From Streptomyces luteogriseus (GTDB lineage: Bacteria > Actinomycetota > Actinomycetes > Streptomycetales > Streptomycetaceae): 64,000 nt of DNA. Below, piece after piece: positions 7,610 through 17,204 of the stretch (its first letter is position 1; the number at the start of each line of letters is the position of its first letter). Under the pieces are notes generated by a model. That model was given only the letters and a program-made list of their open reading frames with translations. It had not been told where the DNA came from and searched no databases. The position numbers and the translations under genes are program-made. Where the stretch lies: positions 4,774,001 to 4,838,000 of the forward strand of contig NZ_JACHMS010000001.1 of the NCBI RefSeq assembly GCF_014205055.1. The letters are read 5' to 3'.

Positions 7610-10600
7610 GTGAGCAGCAAGTTCGTGCGGCCCGCCGCCGAGGGGGCCGATCCGTTCGGTACCGCCCGCCTGCGGCGCGGTGTCCTCGACGCCTGGGCCA
7701 CCAGCCCCGCCCGGTTCCGCGAGGACGCCAACGCCGAGGAGGACCTGGTCCTCGGCGGCTACCGGGACCGGCTCGTCGTGGAGCTCGCCCAGAACGCCGC
7801 CGACGCCGCGGCCCGGGCCGGAAAGCCGGGCCGGCTGCGGCTCACCCTGCGCGACGGGGTGCTCGTCGCCGCCAACACCGGCGCCCCGCTGGACGCCGCC
7901 GGCGTGGAGTCCCTGTCCACGCTGCGCGCCTCGGCCAAGAGGGACCCGCGCGACACGTCCTCCGTGGGACGGTTCGGTGTCGGGTTCGCCGCCGTCCTCT
8001 CCGTCACCGACGAGCCCGCCGTCGTCGGCCGTCACGGCGGTGTGCGCTGGTCCCTCGCCGAGGCCAGGGCACTGGCCGCCGAGACCGCCCGGCACAGCCC
8101 CGGCCTCGGCGACGAGGTCCGGCGCCGGGACGGACACGTACCGCTGCTGCGGCTGCCGTACGCCGCCGAGGGCACCGCACCCGACCCCTACGACACCGCC
8201 GTCATCCTGCCGCTGCGCGACGCGGCCGCCGCCGATCTCGCCGAGCGGCTGCTGCGGGCCGTCGACGACGCCCTGCTGCTCACCCTCCCCGGCCTCGAAG
8301 AGCTGGTCGTCGAGATCAACGGGGAGAGCCCGCGGACCCTCACCCGCCGTACCGACGGTGCCTTCACCGTCGTCGACGACTCCGTCCACGGTGTCACCCA
8401 CTGGCGCACCACGGCTGCTCACGGCCCCCTCACCCCCGACCTCCTCACCGACCGGCCCGTCGAGGAGCGGCTGCGGCCCCACTGGTCCGTCACCTGGGCC
8501 GTCCCCGTGGACAGCGACGGCAGCCCGGCCCGGCCCCGCACCAGCGCGGTCGTGCACGCCCCCACCCCGAGCGACGAACCGCTCGGCGTCCCCGCGCTGC
8601 TCATCGCCTCGTTCCCGCTGGACTCCACCCGCCGGCACGCCGCCCCCGGCCCGCTGACCGACTTCCTCGTCCAGCGCGCGGCCGACGCCTACGCCGAACT
8701 CCTCGGCGACTGGCGGCCGGTGACCTCCGGGATCATCGGCCTGGTACCCGGCCCGCTCGGCAAGGGCGAGCTGGACGGCGCCCTGCGCCAGGCGATCCTG
8801 GACCGGCTGCCTCGTACTTCGTTCCTGCCGCCCGCCCTCCCTCCCCGTGAGGGCGACGACCTGCCCGATGCCCTGCGGCCCCGGGACGCCGAGATCGTCG
8901 AGGGCGCGGGCGCGGACACCGTGCGGGTGCTCGCCGAGGTGCTGCCCACCCTGCTGCCCGCCGGGCTGGAGCGCCGCGCGGAGCTGCGGACCCTGGGCGT
9001 CGCCCGCGTCCCGCTGACCGACGCGATCGACCGCCTCGCCGGGCTGGAGAAGGAGCCCGGCTGGTGGCGGCGGCTCTACGACAGCCTGGCCGGGACCGAC
9101 CCCGACCGCTTGTCGGGGCTCCCGGTCCCGCTGGCCGACGGCCGGACGACCATCGGGCCCCGGCAGATCCTGCTGCCCGGCGCGGAGACCGCCCGGATCG
9201 ACCCCGAGGTGCTGGCCCGGCTCGGCCTGAAGGTCGCCCATCCGGACGCCGCCCACCCGATCCTGGAGAAGCTGGGCGCCCTGCCCGCGACGCCCCGGGC
9301 CGTCCTCACCACCCCGCAGGTCCGGGCCGCCGTCGCCGCGTCCCTGGACGACGAGGGCGGCGTGAACTGGGAGGAGGACGTCCTCGACGCCGACGAACTG
9401 GCCGACACCGTGCTCGCGCTGGTGCGGGACGCCGGCCTGGAGCCCGGTGACGAGCCCTGGCTCGGCGCGCTCGCCCTGCCCGACGAGGACGGCGAACCGG
9501 CCCCGGCCTGCGAACTCGTCTACCCCGGCAGCCCCTTCGCCCAGGTCATGCGCGAGGGCGAACTCGCCGCCGTGGACGCCGAGGTAGCCGACAAGTGGGG
9601 CGAGCAGCCGCTGGCCGCCTGCGGTGTCCTGGTGGACTTCGTGATCGTCCGCGCCACCGACGTCGTCCTCGACCCGGACGAACTGGAGCCCCGCGAGGGC
9701 GACTTCGCCGAGCCCGACGACGCGGGCCTGCTGGACGCCGTCGATGTGTGGTGCGAGGACGTCCTCGACCGCTTCCCGGACAGCCCGGTGCCGCCGGTCG
9801 CCACCGAGATCGTCGCCGTACGGGATCTGGACCTCGTCGACGAGGACAAGTGGGCGCAGGCGCTGACGCTGCTGTCCCGGCCGCCGCTCCGGGACGCCAT
9901 CGTCCAACCGGTGCGGATCCTGCTGCCGGACGGGACGCACGAGGTCGTCCGCCCTTACACCGCCTGGTGGCTGCGCGGGAACCCGGTGCTCGACGGCCGC
10001 CGCCCGGCCGGTCTGCGGGCCGCCGGCGGAGACCCGCTGCTGCGCGGGCTCTACGACGAGGCCGACGCGACCGGGTTCGAGGACGAGCAGGTGCTGCGGG
10101 CACTGGGCGTGCGGACGTCCGTCGCCGCGCTGCTGGACGAGCCCGGCGGCGCCGCCGAGCTGCTGGAGCGGCTCGCCGACCCCGAGCGCGAGGTGACGAG
10201 CTCTCAGCTGCACGCTCTGTACGGGTCGTTGGCTGAGCTGGACCCGGAGCAGGTGACGCTGCCGGACGACCTGCGGGCCGTCACCGACGGCCGGGTGGAG
10301 GTCGTCGACGCGGCCGACGCCGTGGTGTGCGACTCGCCCGACCTGCTTCCGTTCACCGAGGGCGTCCCGCTGCTTCCCGTACGGCCGTCGCGCGCCGCAG
10401 ATCTGGCCGAACTGTTCCAGGTGCGGCGGCTGAGCGAGTCCGTCACCGGGGAGGTCACCTCCGAGGGCACCGAGCACGACGTGCCCGAGCCGGTGCGGGT
10501 GCTGCTCGGCCGGAACACCCCGTCGTTCTACGTCGAGCACGAGGAACTCGTCGTCGACGGCGTGGAGATCGACTGGCGCCTCACCGTCGACGGCGTCCTG

Positions 10601-10738
10601 CACGCCGCCACCCTGGAGGGCGTCGCCGCGGGGCTCGCCTGGGCGGCGGGGCAGTGGCCGCGGCGGTTCGAGGTGGCGGCGCTGCTGGAAGACCCGTCAC
10701 GGACCGAGGAGTTGGCGCGGGACCGGTGGTTCGACTGA
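7610..10738 (+). CDS. Large GHKL/sacsin-type ATP-binding protein, 1042 aa
   Basis: The N-terminal 200 residues carry Hsp90-like (GHKL) ATPase motifs. ELAQNAADA near residue 60 is the N-box, with the Mg-binding Asn and a following Asp, and GRFGVGFAAVLS near 125 is the G-rich ATP lid. This is the sacsin N-terminal type of ATP-binding domain. The remaining 800 residues are acidic, soluble and without recognised enzyme motifs, probably a substrate-binding region. GTG 7610 is chosen because GAGGAGAAGGA lies just upstream; the open frame extends far 5' through the repeats but with no coding character. It is probably an ATP-dependent chaperone-like protein in the cytoplasm. No partner gene is visible. 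Confidence 0.8.
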   Translation: MSSKFVRPAAEGADPFGTARLRRGVLDAWATSPARFREDANAEEDLVLGGYRDRLVVELAQNAADAAARAGKPGRLRLTLRDGVLVAANTGAPLDAAGVESLSTLRASAKRDPRDTSSVGRFGVGFAAVLSVTDEPAVVGRHGGVRWSLAEARALAAETARHSPGLGDEVRRRDGHVPLLRLPYAAEGTAPDPYDTAVILPLRDAAAADLAERLLRAVDDALLLTLPGLEELVVEINGESPRTLTRRTDGAFTVVDDSVHGVTHWRTTAAHGPLTPDLLTDRPVEERLRPHWSVTWAVPVDSDGSPARPRTSAVVHAPTPSDEPLGVPALLIASFPLDSTRRHAAPGPLTDFLVQRAADAYAELLGDWRPVTSGIIGLVPGPLGKGELDGALRQAILDRLPRTSFLPPALPPREGDDLPDALRPRDAEIVEGAGADTVRVLAEVLPTLLPAGLERRAELRTLGVARVPLTDAIDRLAGLEKEPGWWRRLYDSLAGTDPDRLSGLPVPLADGRTTIGPRQILLPGAETARIDPEVLARLGLKVAHPDAAHPILEKLGALPATPRAVLTTPQVRAAVAASLDDEGGVNWEEDVLDADELADTVLALVRDAGLEPGDEPWLGALALPDEDGEPAPACELVYPGSPFAQVMREGELAAVDAEVADKWGEQPLAACGVLVDFVIVRATDVVLDPDELEPREGDFAEPDDAGLLDAVDVWCEDVLDRFPDSPVPPVATEIVAVRDLDLVDEDKWAQALTLLSRPPLRDAIVQPVRILLPDGTHEVVRPYTAWWLRGNPVLDGRRPAGLRAAGGDPLLRGLYDEADATGFEDEQVLRALGVRTSVAALLDEPGGAAELLERLADPEREVTSSQLHALYGSLAELDPEQVTLPDDLRAVTDGRVEVVDAADAVVCDSPDLLPFTEGVPLLPVRPSRAADLAELFQVRRLSESVTGEVTSEGTEHDVPEPVRVLLGRNTPSFYVEHEELVVDGVEIDWRLTVDGVLHAATLEGVAAGLAWAAGQWPRRFEVAALLEDPSRTEELARDRWFD

Positions 10739-10742
10739 GCCG

Positions 10743-10782
10743 GTGGTGACGTGCGACCGAGCCCAGTGGTGACGTGTGACCG
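10743..10782. repeat. Two 17-bp direct repeats, 23-bp period
   Basis: GTGGTGACGTGCGACCG (10743) and GTGGTGACGTGTGACCG (10766) differ at one base. They lie between the GHKL gene and the secreted-protein gene and could be a paired regulator site. Confidence 0.5.
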
Positions 10783-10879
10783 CTGGTGAAAAGTTCCGCA
10801 CATATTTTTCACCTGTCGTACAACCATGCGCATGGCTGGGCTATCTGATCACGTGAGTCAACAGACTCCACGATCACTT

Positions 10880-10914
10880 GGGCCCCGAGAGCCGACGACG
10901 AGCACCGGGGCCCC
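10880..10914 (+). promoter_or_regulatory. Leader hairpin before the secreted-protein gene
   Basis: GGGCCCC (10880-10886) pairs with GGGGCCC (10907-10913) across a 20-base loop, ending 10 bases before the GGAG ribosome binding site. It may stabilise or regulate the message. A second short dyad, GTGAAAA with TTTTCAC, lies further upstream. Confidence 0.4.
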
Positions 10915-10932
10915 TCTCCACCTGGAGAACGC

Positions 10933-11841
10933 ATGCGTATCCGAGCCACCGTGGCCGCCGTCACCGGCGCCCTGGCCCTCTCCGCCCTCGCCGTTCCGGC
11001 CGCGCAGGCCGCGGAGCCGAAGGTTCCCGCCGACATCGCCGCCGCCAGCGAGGTCCTCCACTCCGACTCCGGCCGCTCGGCCTTCGTCGGCACCGTGGAC
11101 GGCGCGCCGATCGCGCTGAACGCGACCTTCTCCTCGGTCAAGGTCAACAACGGCAAGAACATCGCCGTCGGCACCACCAACGTGGTCAAGGTCCCCGTGT
11201 CCTTCACGCTGACCCACGGCAAGGAGGTGAACATCCACGCCGCGGACTTCTTCGCGGGCGTCGAGCTGTACCGCGGTGCCTCGTTCGAGGACTCGGCCTT
11301 CTTCTTCGACAGCAACGACGCGACCTGCACGGACTCGTCCGCGACCGTCGCGAGCTGCAAGGCAACCGTCGAGATCGACCCGTTCGCGCTGCTGAACGAG
11401 GACGCCGGCTCCTGGAAGGCGGCCGCGTTCGCGGTCGCGTTCAACGGCGAGGACCCCGAGAACCCGAACCTGGACAACGTCGGTGTCGCGGTGAAGGACC
11501 CGACGAACTCCTTCAAGCTCCAGCGCTACTCGAAGCTGACGGTCAACGCCTCGCCCGAGCCGGTGAAGAAGGGCAAGACCATCACGGTCACCGGCAAGCT
11601 GTCCCGCGCCAACTGGGACGACAACAAGTACCACGGCTACACCAACCAGTCGGTGAAGCTGCAGTTCCGCAAGAAGAACAGCAACACCTACACCACCGTG
11701 AAGACCATCAAGTCCAACTCCACGGGCGAGCTGAAGACCACCGTCAAGGCCTCGGAGGACGGCTACTTCCGCTACTCCTTCGCGGGCACCACGACCACCC
11801 CGGCGGTCAACGCCACGGGTGACTTCGTCGACGTGAAGTAG
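10933..11841 (+). CDS. Secreted protein with C-terminal Ig-like domain, 302 aa
   Basis: A Sec signal peptide (MRIRATVAAVTGALALSALA, cleavage expected after AQA near residue 27) precedes a soluble mature protein of about 275 residues. The first part contains one likely disulphide (Cys near 131 and 139). The last 110 residues (VNASPEPVKKGKTITVTGKL...) look like a beta-sandwich Ig-like or Big-type domain common at the ends of Streptomyces surface proteins. No catalytic motif is visible and no cell-wall anchor, so it is probably released. Strong codon bias suggests good expression. GGAG lies 6 bases before the ATG. Function unknown. Confidence 0.75.
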   Translation: MRIRATVAAVTGALALSALAVPAAQAAEPKVPADIAAASEVLHSDSGRSAFVGTVDGAPIALNATFSSVKVNNGKNIAVGTTNVVKVPVSFTLTHGKEVNIHAADFFAGVELYRGASFEDSAFFFDSNDATCTDSSATVASCKATVEIDPFALLNEDAGSWKAAAFAVAFNGEDPENPNLDNVGVAVKDPTNSFKLQRYSKLTVNASPEPVKKGKTITVTGKLSRANWDDNKYHGYTNQSVKLQFRKKNSNTYTTVKTIKSNSTGELKTTVKASEDGYFRYSFAGTTTTPAVNATGDFVDVK

Positions 11842-11847
11842 GGCCCG

Positions 11848-14241
11848 CTACGCGGCGAAGCGGCGGTCCACCCACCTCCACAGGAGTTCCAGGGCGGCCG
11901 CCGCCACCGCCGCGATGCCGACGGCGGTCCACGGCATCGTCACCCCCACCAGCTTCAGCGCGAAGAAGTGCTGCAACCACGGCACGACCAGCACCAGCAG
12001 GAACGCCCCGGCCATGGCCGCGACGAGGGCGACCCGCCACCAGGTGTAGGGCCGGGCGATGATCGCCAGCACCCACATCGAGATCAGGAACAACGTGAGC
12101 GTCGCCGCGCTGGTCTCCGCGTCCAGCGCCCCCGGCCCCGTGTAGTGCTCCCGGGCGAGGAGGTACGTCGCGAAGGTCGCCACCGCCGCCACGACCCCGC
12201 CCGGGATCGCGTACCGCATGACCCGCCGTACGAAATGCGGCTTCGCGCGCTCCTTGTTGGGCGCGAGCGCGAGGAAGAACGCCGGGATGCCGATGGTCAG
12301 CGTCGACAGCAGGGTCAGATGGCGCGGCAGGAACGGGTACTCCACCTGCGAGCAGACCACCAGGACGGCCAGCAGCACCGAGTAGACCGTCTTGACGAGG
12401 AACAGCGTCGCCACCCGCGTGATGTTGCCGATGACCCGGCGCCCCTCGGCGACCACCGACGGCAGCGTCGCGAAACTGTTGTTCAGCAGCACGATCTGCG
12501 CGACCGCCCGGGTCGCCTCCGAGCCGGAGCCCATCGCAACGCCGATGTCGGCGTCCTTCAGGGCGAGGACGTCGTTCACCCCGTCGCCCGTCATCGCGAC
12601 GGTGTGGCCGCGGGATTGCAGCGCGCCCACCATGGTCCGCTTCTGCTGCGGGGTGACCCGCCCGAACACCGTGCCGTCGTCGAGCGCGTCGGCCATTCCG
12701 TCCGGCTCGGCGGGCAGCCGCCGTGCGTCCACGGTCGTGCCGGACAGCCCGAGCTTGGCGGCGACCGCCCCGACCGACACCGCGTTGTCGCCGGAGATGA
12801 CCTTGGCCCGGACGTTCTGGTCGGCGAAGTAGCGCAGCGTGTCGGCGGCGTCCGGCCGCAGCCGCTGCTCCAGCACGAGCAGGGCGGTGGGCTTCGCCCC
12901 GCGCGTCACGTCGGGATCGTCCAGGTCCCGCGCGACCCGGACGAGCAGCAGCACGCGGAGGCCCTGCTCGTTGAGCCGCCCGGTCTCGGCCAGGGCCGGA
13001 TCGTCGTCCGCGAGGAGCACGTCGGGTGCACCCAGCAGCCACCGGCCGGTCTGCCCGTCGCCCTCGCTGAACACGGCGCCGCTGTACTTGCGGGCGGAGG
13101 AGAACGGCAGGGCCTCGGTGCAGCGCCAGCCCTCGACGGCCGGGTAGGCGTCGATGATCGCCTTCAGGGAAGCGTTCGGCCGCGGGTCGGACTCGCCGAG
13201 CGCGCCGAGCACCCTCCGTACGTAGGTCTCGTCGGCGCCCTGGAGCGGGCGCAGCTCCGTGACGTCCATGCCACCCTCGGTGAGGGTGCCGGTCTTGTCG
13301 AGGCAGACGGTGTCGACCCGGGCGAGTCCCTCGATCGCGGGCAGCTCCTGCACCAGGCACTGCTTGCGGCCCAGGCGGATCACGCCGATGGCGAAGGCGA
13401 CCGAGGTGAGCAGGACCAGCCCCTCGGGGACCATCGGGACGATGCCGCCGACGGTGCGGGCGACGGAGTCGTCGAAGGCGTTCTCCTTCACGACCAGCTG
13501 GCTGATGATCAGGCCGATCGCGGTCGGGACCATCATCCAGGTGACGTACTTGAGGATGGTGGAGATGCCCGACCGCAGCTCGGACTGGACGAGGGTGAAG
13601 CGCGAGGCCTCCTCGGCGAGCTGGGCGGCGTAGGCCTCGCGGCCGACCTTCGTCGCCTGGAAGGCCCCGCCGCCCGCCACCACGAAGCTGCCCGACATGA
13701 CGTGGTCGCCGGGGTGTTTGACGACCGGGTCGGCCTCGCCGGTGAGCAGCGACTCGTCGATCTCCAGACCGTCGGCCTCGACGCAGACACCGTCGACGAC
13801 GACCTTGTCCCCGGGCCCGATCTCGATCAGGTCGTCCAGCACGATCTCGGAGGTGCTGACCGGTGCGGCGGTCCCGTCGCGCCGTACGGTGGGCCGCACC
13901 TCGCCGATCAGCGCGAGCGAGTCCAGGGTCTTCTTCGCCCGCCACTCCTGGACGATCCCGATGCCGGTGTTGGCGAGGATCACGAACCCGAACAGGCTGT
14001 CCTGGATCGGCGCGACCACCAGCATGATCAGCCACAGCACGCCGATGATCGCGTTGAAGCGGGTGAAGACGTTCGCGTGGACGATGTCGACGGTGGACCG
14101 GCTGCTGCGCACCGGCACGTCGTTGACCTGGCCGCGCTCCACCCGTTCGGCGACCTGAGCACCGGTCAGGCCGGTCTCGCGGGAGGTGACCGTCGCCGGC
14201 AGCGCGGAGTCGGGGCGGGCACCCGCGTCGAGATGCGTCAT
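11848..14241 (-). CDS. P-type cation-transporting ATPase, CtpE-like, 797 aa
   Basis: All P-type ATPase landmarks are present. The TGE loop of the actuator domain is at 167-169, PEGL in the ion-binding M4 helix at 272-275, the phosphorylated Asp315 in DKTGTLT, and the GDGVND hinge follows. About ten hydrophobic segments fit, and there is no heavy-metal domain or CPC motif. The PEGL motif, overall sequence feel and length match the mycobacterial CtpE group, implicated in Ca2+ uptake; the ion specificity here is an inference. It ends 7 bases from the convergent secreted-protein gene. No regulator is adjacent. Confidence 0.88.
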   Translation of the reverse strand: MTHLDAGARPDSALPATVTSRETGLTGAQVAERVERGQVNDVPVRSSRSTVDIVHANVFTRFNAIIGVLWLIMLVVAPIQDSLFGFVILANTGIGIVQEWRAKKTLDSLALIGEVRPTVRRDGTAAPVSTSEIVLDDLIEIGPGDKVVVDGVCVEADGLEIDESLLTGEADPVVKHPGDHVMSGSFVVAGGGAFQATKVGREAYAAQLAEEASRFTLVQSELRSGISTILKYVTWMMVPTAIGLIISQLVVKENAFDDSVARTVGGIVPMVPEGLVLLTSVAFAIGVIRLGRKQCLVQELPAIEGLARVDTVCLDKTGTLTEGGMDVTELRPLQGADETYVRRVLGALGESDPRPNASLKAIIDAYPAVEGWRCTEALPFSSARKYSGAVFSEGDGQTGRWLLGAPDVLLADDDPALAETGRLNEQGLRVLLLVRVARDLDDPDVTRGAKPTALLVLEQRLRPDAADTLRYFADQNVRAKVISGDNAVSVGAVAAKLGLSGTTVDARRLPAEPDGMADALDDGTVFGRVTPQQKRTMVGALQSRGHTVAMTGDGVNDVLALKDADIGVAMGSGSEATRAVAQIVLLNNSFATLPSVVAEGRRVIGNITRVATLFLVKTVYSVLLAVLVVCSQVEYPFLPRHLTLLSTLTIGIPAFFLALAPNKERAKPHFVRRVMRYAIPGGVVAAVATFATYLLAREHYTGPGALDAETSAATLTLFLISMWVLAIIARPYTWWRVALVAAMAGAFLLVLVVPWLQHFFALKLVGVTMPWTAVGIAAVAAAALELLWRWVDRRFAA

Positions 14242-14321
14242 GCATTCGACGGTACGTGCGGATTTGCCGCTTCACCCGCTGAATGCGGCGAAGATCCGAC
14301 CTGGGAAGGACGGACTTCGTG

Positions 14322-14359
14322 CCGTGGTCGTACGGCAGTTGTGCGCCGTCGGACCACGG
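14322..14359 (-). terminator. Possible terminator after the methyltransferase gene
   Basis: CCGTGGTC (14322-14329) and GACCACGG (14352-14359) can form an 8-bp stem just 3' of the methyltransferase stop codon. No U-tract follows, which is usual in this genus. Confidence 0.35.
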
Positions 14360-14374
14360 TGCCGCGTCCCGGTG

Positions 14375-15235
14375 TCAGCCCGCCCGGCGGGCGGTGAACA
14401 GCAGGTACTCCCACTCCAGGACGGTCCTGCCGGAGCCCGTGCCCTGGTCGCCGTCGCGGACGAGGTCCACCAGGGCGCCGTCCAGGGCGGCGGTGCGTTC
14501 GGGCTCGCCGGCGATGTTCTTGTAGACGCTGATGGTCGGGCCGTAGCGCTCCTTGAAGTAGTCGCGGAACATCTCCGGCGTCTCGAAGCGGTCCACCCGG
14601 ACCGTGCGGCGTTCGGCGCTGACGTCCGTGACCCGGTCGCCGAGGAGGGCGCGGACGTGGTCCTCGTCCCCCCACAGCGGGGGCGGCTGGGCGCCGGGCG
14701 GGGGCGGTGGCGCGTACGGCTTCATGGCGGCGAACATCCGGCCGATGAAGCCCTGGGGCGTCCAGCTGAGCAGCCCGATGGTGCCGCCGGGGCGGCAGAC
14801 CCGCACGAGTTCGTCGGCGGCCTGCTGGTGGTGCGGGGCGAACATGACGCCGACGCAGGACAGCACGGTGTCGAACTCGGCGTCCCCGTAGGGCAGGGCC
14901 TCGGCGTCGGCCTCCTGCCAGGTGAGGCGGGCGCCCTGCTTCTCGGCCACCCGCCGGCCCGCCTCGAACAGCTCGGGGGTGAGGTCGGAGGCCACCACGT
15001 CCGCCCCGGTCAGGGCCGCCGGGATCGCGGCGTTTCCGGAGCCGGCGCCCACGTCCAGCACCCGTAGGCCGGAGCGCACCCCGCACGCCTCGGCCAGGAT
15101 CGCTCCCAGCTCGGGGATGACCTCGGCGGCCAGGGACGGGTAGTCGCCCTGGGCCCACATCGCCCGGTGCTTGGACTTCAGGGCACGGTCGGCCTCGGCC
15201 GCGCTGTTCTGCATCGTCATCGCTGCGCTCCTCAC
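14375..15235 (-). CDS. Class I SAM-dependent methyltransferase, 286 aa
   Basis: The Rossmann-like SAM-binding motif I is VLDVGAGSGNAAIPAA near residue 58. Motif II is VVASDLTPELFE, the acidic segment ADAEALPYGDAEFDTVLS and the post-I VCRPGGTIGLLSW follow in the Methyltransf_11 order. A Pro-rich loop (PPPPPGAQPPP) near residue 175 separates the core from the C-terminal acceptor region. The acceptor is unknown. Starts at 15235 or at the in-frame ATG at 15220 are both possible. It is a single gene with its own short upstream region shared with the DUF2530 gene end. Confidence 0.82.
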   Translation of the reverse strand: MRSAAMTMQNSAAEADRALKSKHRAMWAQGDYPSLAAEVIPELGAILAEACGVRSGLRVLDVGAGSGNAAIPAALTGADVVASDLTPELFEAGRRVAEKQGARLTWQEADAEALPYGDAEFDTVLSCVGVMFAPHHQQAADELVRVCRPGGTIGLLSWTPQGFIGRMFAAMKPYAPPPPPGAQPPPLWGDEDHVRALLGDRVTDVSAERRTVRVDRFETPEMFRDYFKERYGPTISVYKNIAGEPERTAALDGALVDLVRDGDQGTGSGRTVLEWEYLLFTARRAG

Positions 15236-15357
15236 CGGTCGGACGGCGGTTTCGCGCTGACGGTTTTCGAGCGTTCAGCCGCCTTCTACGAGCGTAGGGA
15301 GGGTGCGGGGACGTGTCTCGCGGGAGAGCGGGCAGGAAGGTGCCCAGTCTCCCGGCA

Positions 15358-15636
15358 TCAGTCGGTTGAGGGCGTCGCGGTCAGCCCGTCGGCGGCCGCC
15401 GCGCGCTTGATCGCGGCGTCGCGCTTGCGGACGTACCAGATGCCGATCAGTCCCAGCCCGCCGCCGGCCAGGCACGTCCACACCCACCAGGTGAGGCCGC
15501 GGTCGTCGAACCAGCCGTAGAAGGGGAGCTGCACCAGGAAGAGGACGAACCACAGGATGGTGCCGCCGGTGATGGTGGCGACCACGGGGCCCTCAAGGGG
15601 CTCCGGCGCCTCGTGCCTGGGGGTCCACTTCGCCAT
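15358..15636 (-). CDS. DUF2530-family small membrane protein, 92 aa
   Basis: The N-terminus MAKWTPRHEAPEPLEGPVVA is soluble. Two hydrophobic segments (residues about 24-42 and 48-66) follow, then a basic tail with RKRDAAIKRAAA. This arrangement matches the DUF2530 family of actinobacterial two-TM proteins next to purine permease genes, as I remember it. No function is known. It is divergent from the permease gene. Confidence 0.7.
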   Translation of the reverse strand: MAKWTPRHEAPEPLEGPVVATITGGTILWFVLFLVQLPFYGWFDDRGLTWWVWTCLAGGGLGLIGIWYVRKRDAAIKRAAAADGLTATPSTD

Positions 15637-15752
15637 GGGGACAGCTTACGAGGCGATCAGGTCTACGCGCGGAGATGGCCGAGGGTGGTTTTATATGTTC
15701 ATACTGAAACGGTTTGTGTCTGACCACTTCTCTTCGTAGGAAACACCAACAC

Positions 15753-17204
15753 ATGTCCTCCTCGGCTCCTGCCAAGGTCCCCGCCCCTCAGCAGCCGGGA
15801 GCCGGGCCCACGTACGGCGCACTCGACCGCTTCTTCCGGATCTCCGAGCGGGGCAGCACCCTGCCCCGTGAGGTCCGCGGCGGTCTCGCCACCTTCTTCG
15901 CGATGGCCTACATCATCGTGCTGAACCCGATCATCCTCGGCAGCGCCAAGGACATGTACGGTCACCAGCTCGACAACGGGCAGCTGGTCACCGCGACGGC
16001 CCTCACCGCCGCGCTCACCACCCTCCTCATGGGCGTCATCGGCAACGTCCCGATCGCACTGGCCGCCGGCCTCGGCGTGAACTCCGTCGTCGCCCTCCAG
16101 CTCGCCCCGCGCATGTCCTGGCCGGACGCGATGGGCATGGTGGTCCTCGCCGGGTTCGTGGTCATGCTGCTGGTCGCCACCGGACTGCGCGAGCGCGTCA
16201 TGAACGCCGTGCCCTACGGCCTGCGCAAGGCCATCTCCATCGGTATCGGCCTGTTCATCATGCTGATCGGGCTCGTCGACGCGGGCTTCGTCTCCCGGAT
16301 CCCGGACGCCGCCCAGACCACCGTCCCGCTCCAGCTGGGCGGCGACGGTCACCTCGACGGCTGGCCGGTCCTCGTCTTCGTCCTGGGCGTCCTGCTGACC
16401 CTCGCGCTCATCGTGCGCAAGGTCTCCGGCGCGATCCTGATCTCCATCGTCGCCATGACGGCCCTCGCGGTGGTCATCAACGCGGTGGCCAAGGTGCCGA
16501 GCTGGGGCCTGACCACGCCCAAGTGGCCCGGCAACCCGGTCGCGAGCCCCGACTTCGGGCTGATCGGGCAGGTCAGCCTGTTCGGCGGCTTCGGCAAGGT
16601 CGGCATGCTGACCGGCGTGCTCTTCGTCTTCACCGTGCTGCTGTCGTGCTTCTTCGACGCGATGGGCACGATCATGGGCGTCTCCGACGAGGCGAAGCTG
16701 ACCGATGGCGAGGGGCAGATGCCCGGGATCAACCGGGTGCTGTTCGTCGACGGCCTCGCGGTCGCCGCCGGTGGCGCCAGCTCCTCCTCCGCGACGACCG
16801 CCTTCGTCGAGTCCACGGCGGGTGTCGGCGAGGGTGCCCGGACCGGTCTGGCGAACGTCGTCACCGGTGGCCTCTTCGCCGTCGCCCTGTTCCTGACGCC
16901 GGTCGCCACGATGGTCCCGTCCCAGGCGGCCACCCCCGCGCTGGTCGCCGTCGGCTTCCTGATCATGGCCGGTTCGGTCAAGGAGATCGACTGGGCGGAC
17001 TACACGATCGCCGTCCCTGCCTTCGTGACGATGCTGATGATGCCGTTCACCTACTCGATCACCAACGGCATCGGCATGGGCTTCATCACCTTCGTGGTGC
17101 TGCGGCTGGCGGCCGGGCGGGGCCGCGAGGTGCCGGGGGCGATGTACGTGGTGTCGGCGGTGTTCGCGTTCTACTACCTGATGCCGGCGCTGGGTCTGAC
17201 CTGA
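15753..17204 (+). CDS. NCS2/AzgA-type purine permease, 483 aa
   Basis: This inner-membrane protein belongs to the guanine/hypoxanthine permease branch (AzgA/PbuG) of NCS2. Evidence is FFAMAYIIVLNPIIL near residue 50, GLGVNSVVAL (the TM3 substrate region), the TM8-10 signature FFDAMGTIMGV, and the SSSATTAFVESTAGVGEGARTG segment near 350, split here only for mention. About 12 to 14 TM segments fit. I take the ATG at 15753 with AGGA upstream. An AT-rich stretch at 15692-15712 may hold its promoter. It probably imports hypoxanthine, guanine or adenine by proton symport. Its 3' end overlaps the opposing RHH gene by 31 bases. Confidence 0.9.
   Translation: MSSSAPAKVPAPQQPGAGPTYGALDRFFRISERGSTLPREVRGGLATFFAMAYIIVLNPIILGSAKDMYGHQLDNGQLVTATALTAALTTLLMGVIGNVPIALAAGLGVNSVVALQLAPRMSWPDAMGMVVLAGFVVMLLVATGLRERVMNAVPYGLRKAISIGIGLFIMLIGLVDAGFVSRIPDAAQTTVPLQLGGDGHLDGWPVLVFVLGVLLTLALIVRKVSGAILISIVAMTALAVVINAVAKVPSWGLTTPKWPGNPVASPDFGLIGQVSLFGGFGKVGMLTGVLFVFTVLLSCFFDAMGTIMGVSDEAKLTDGEGQMPGINRVLFVDGLAVAAGGASSSSATTAFVESTAGVGEGARTGLANVVTGGLFAVALFLTPVATMVPSQAATPALVAVGFLIMAGSVKEIDWADYTIAVPAFVTMLMMPFTYSITNGIGMGFITFVVLRLAAGRGREVPGAMYVVSAVFAFYYLMPALGLT

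Noticed and set aside
7256..10603. A 1115-codon open frame on the minus strand
   Set aside because: It lies wholly opposite the GHKL ATPase gene and the repeats, has His/Gln/Val-rich antisense composition and no Shine-Dalgarno. It is a shadow caused by high third-position GC.
11807..14397. Two open frames of over 800 codons overlapping the P-type ATPase gene
   Set aside because: Both are alternative frames of a gene with all catalytic motifs; their Arg/Gly/Asp-rich translations match no domain.
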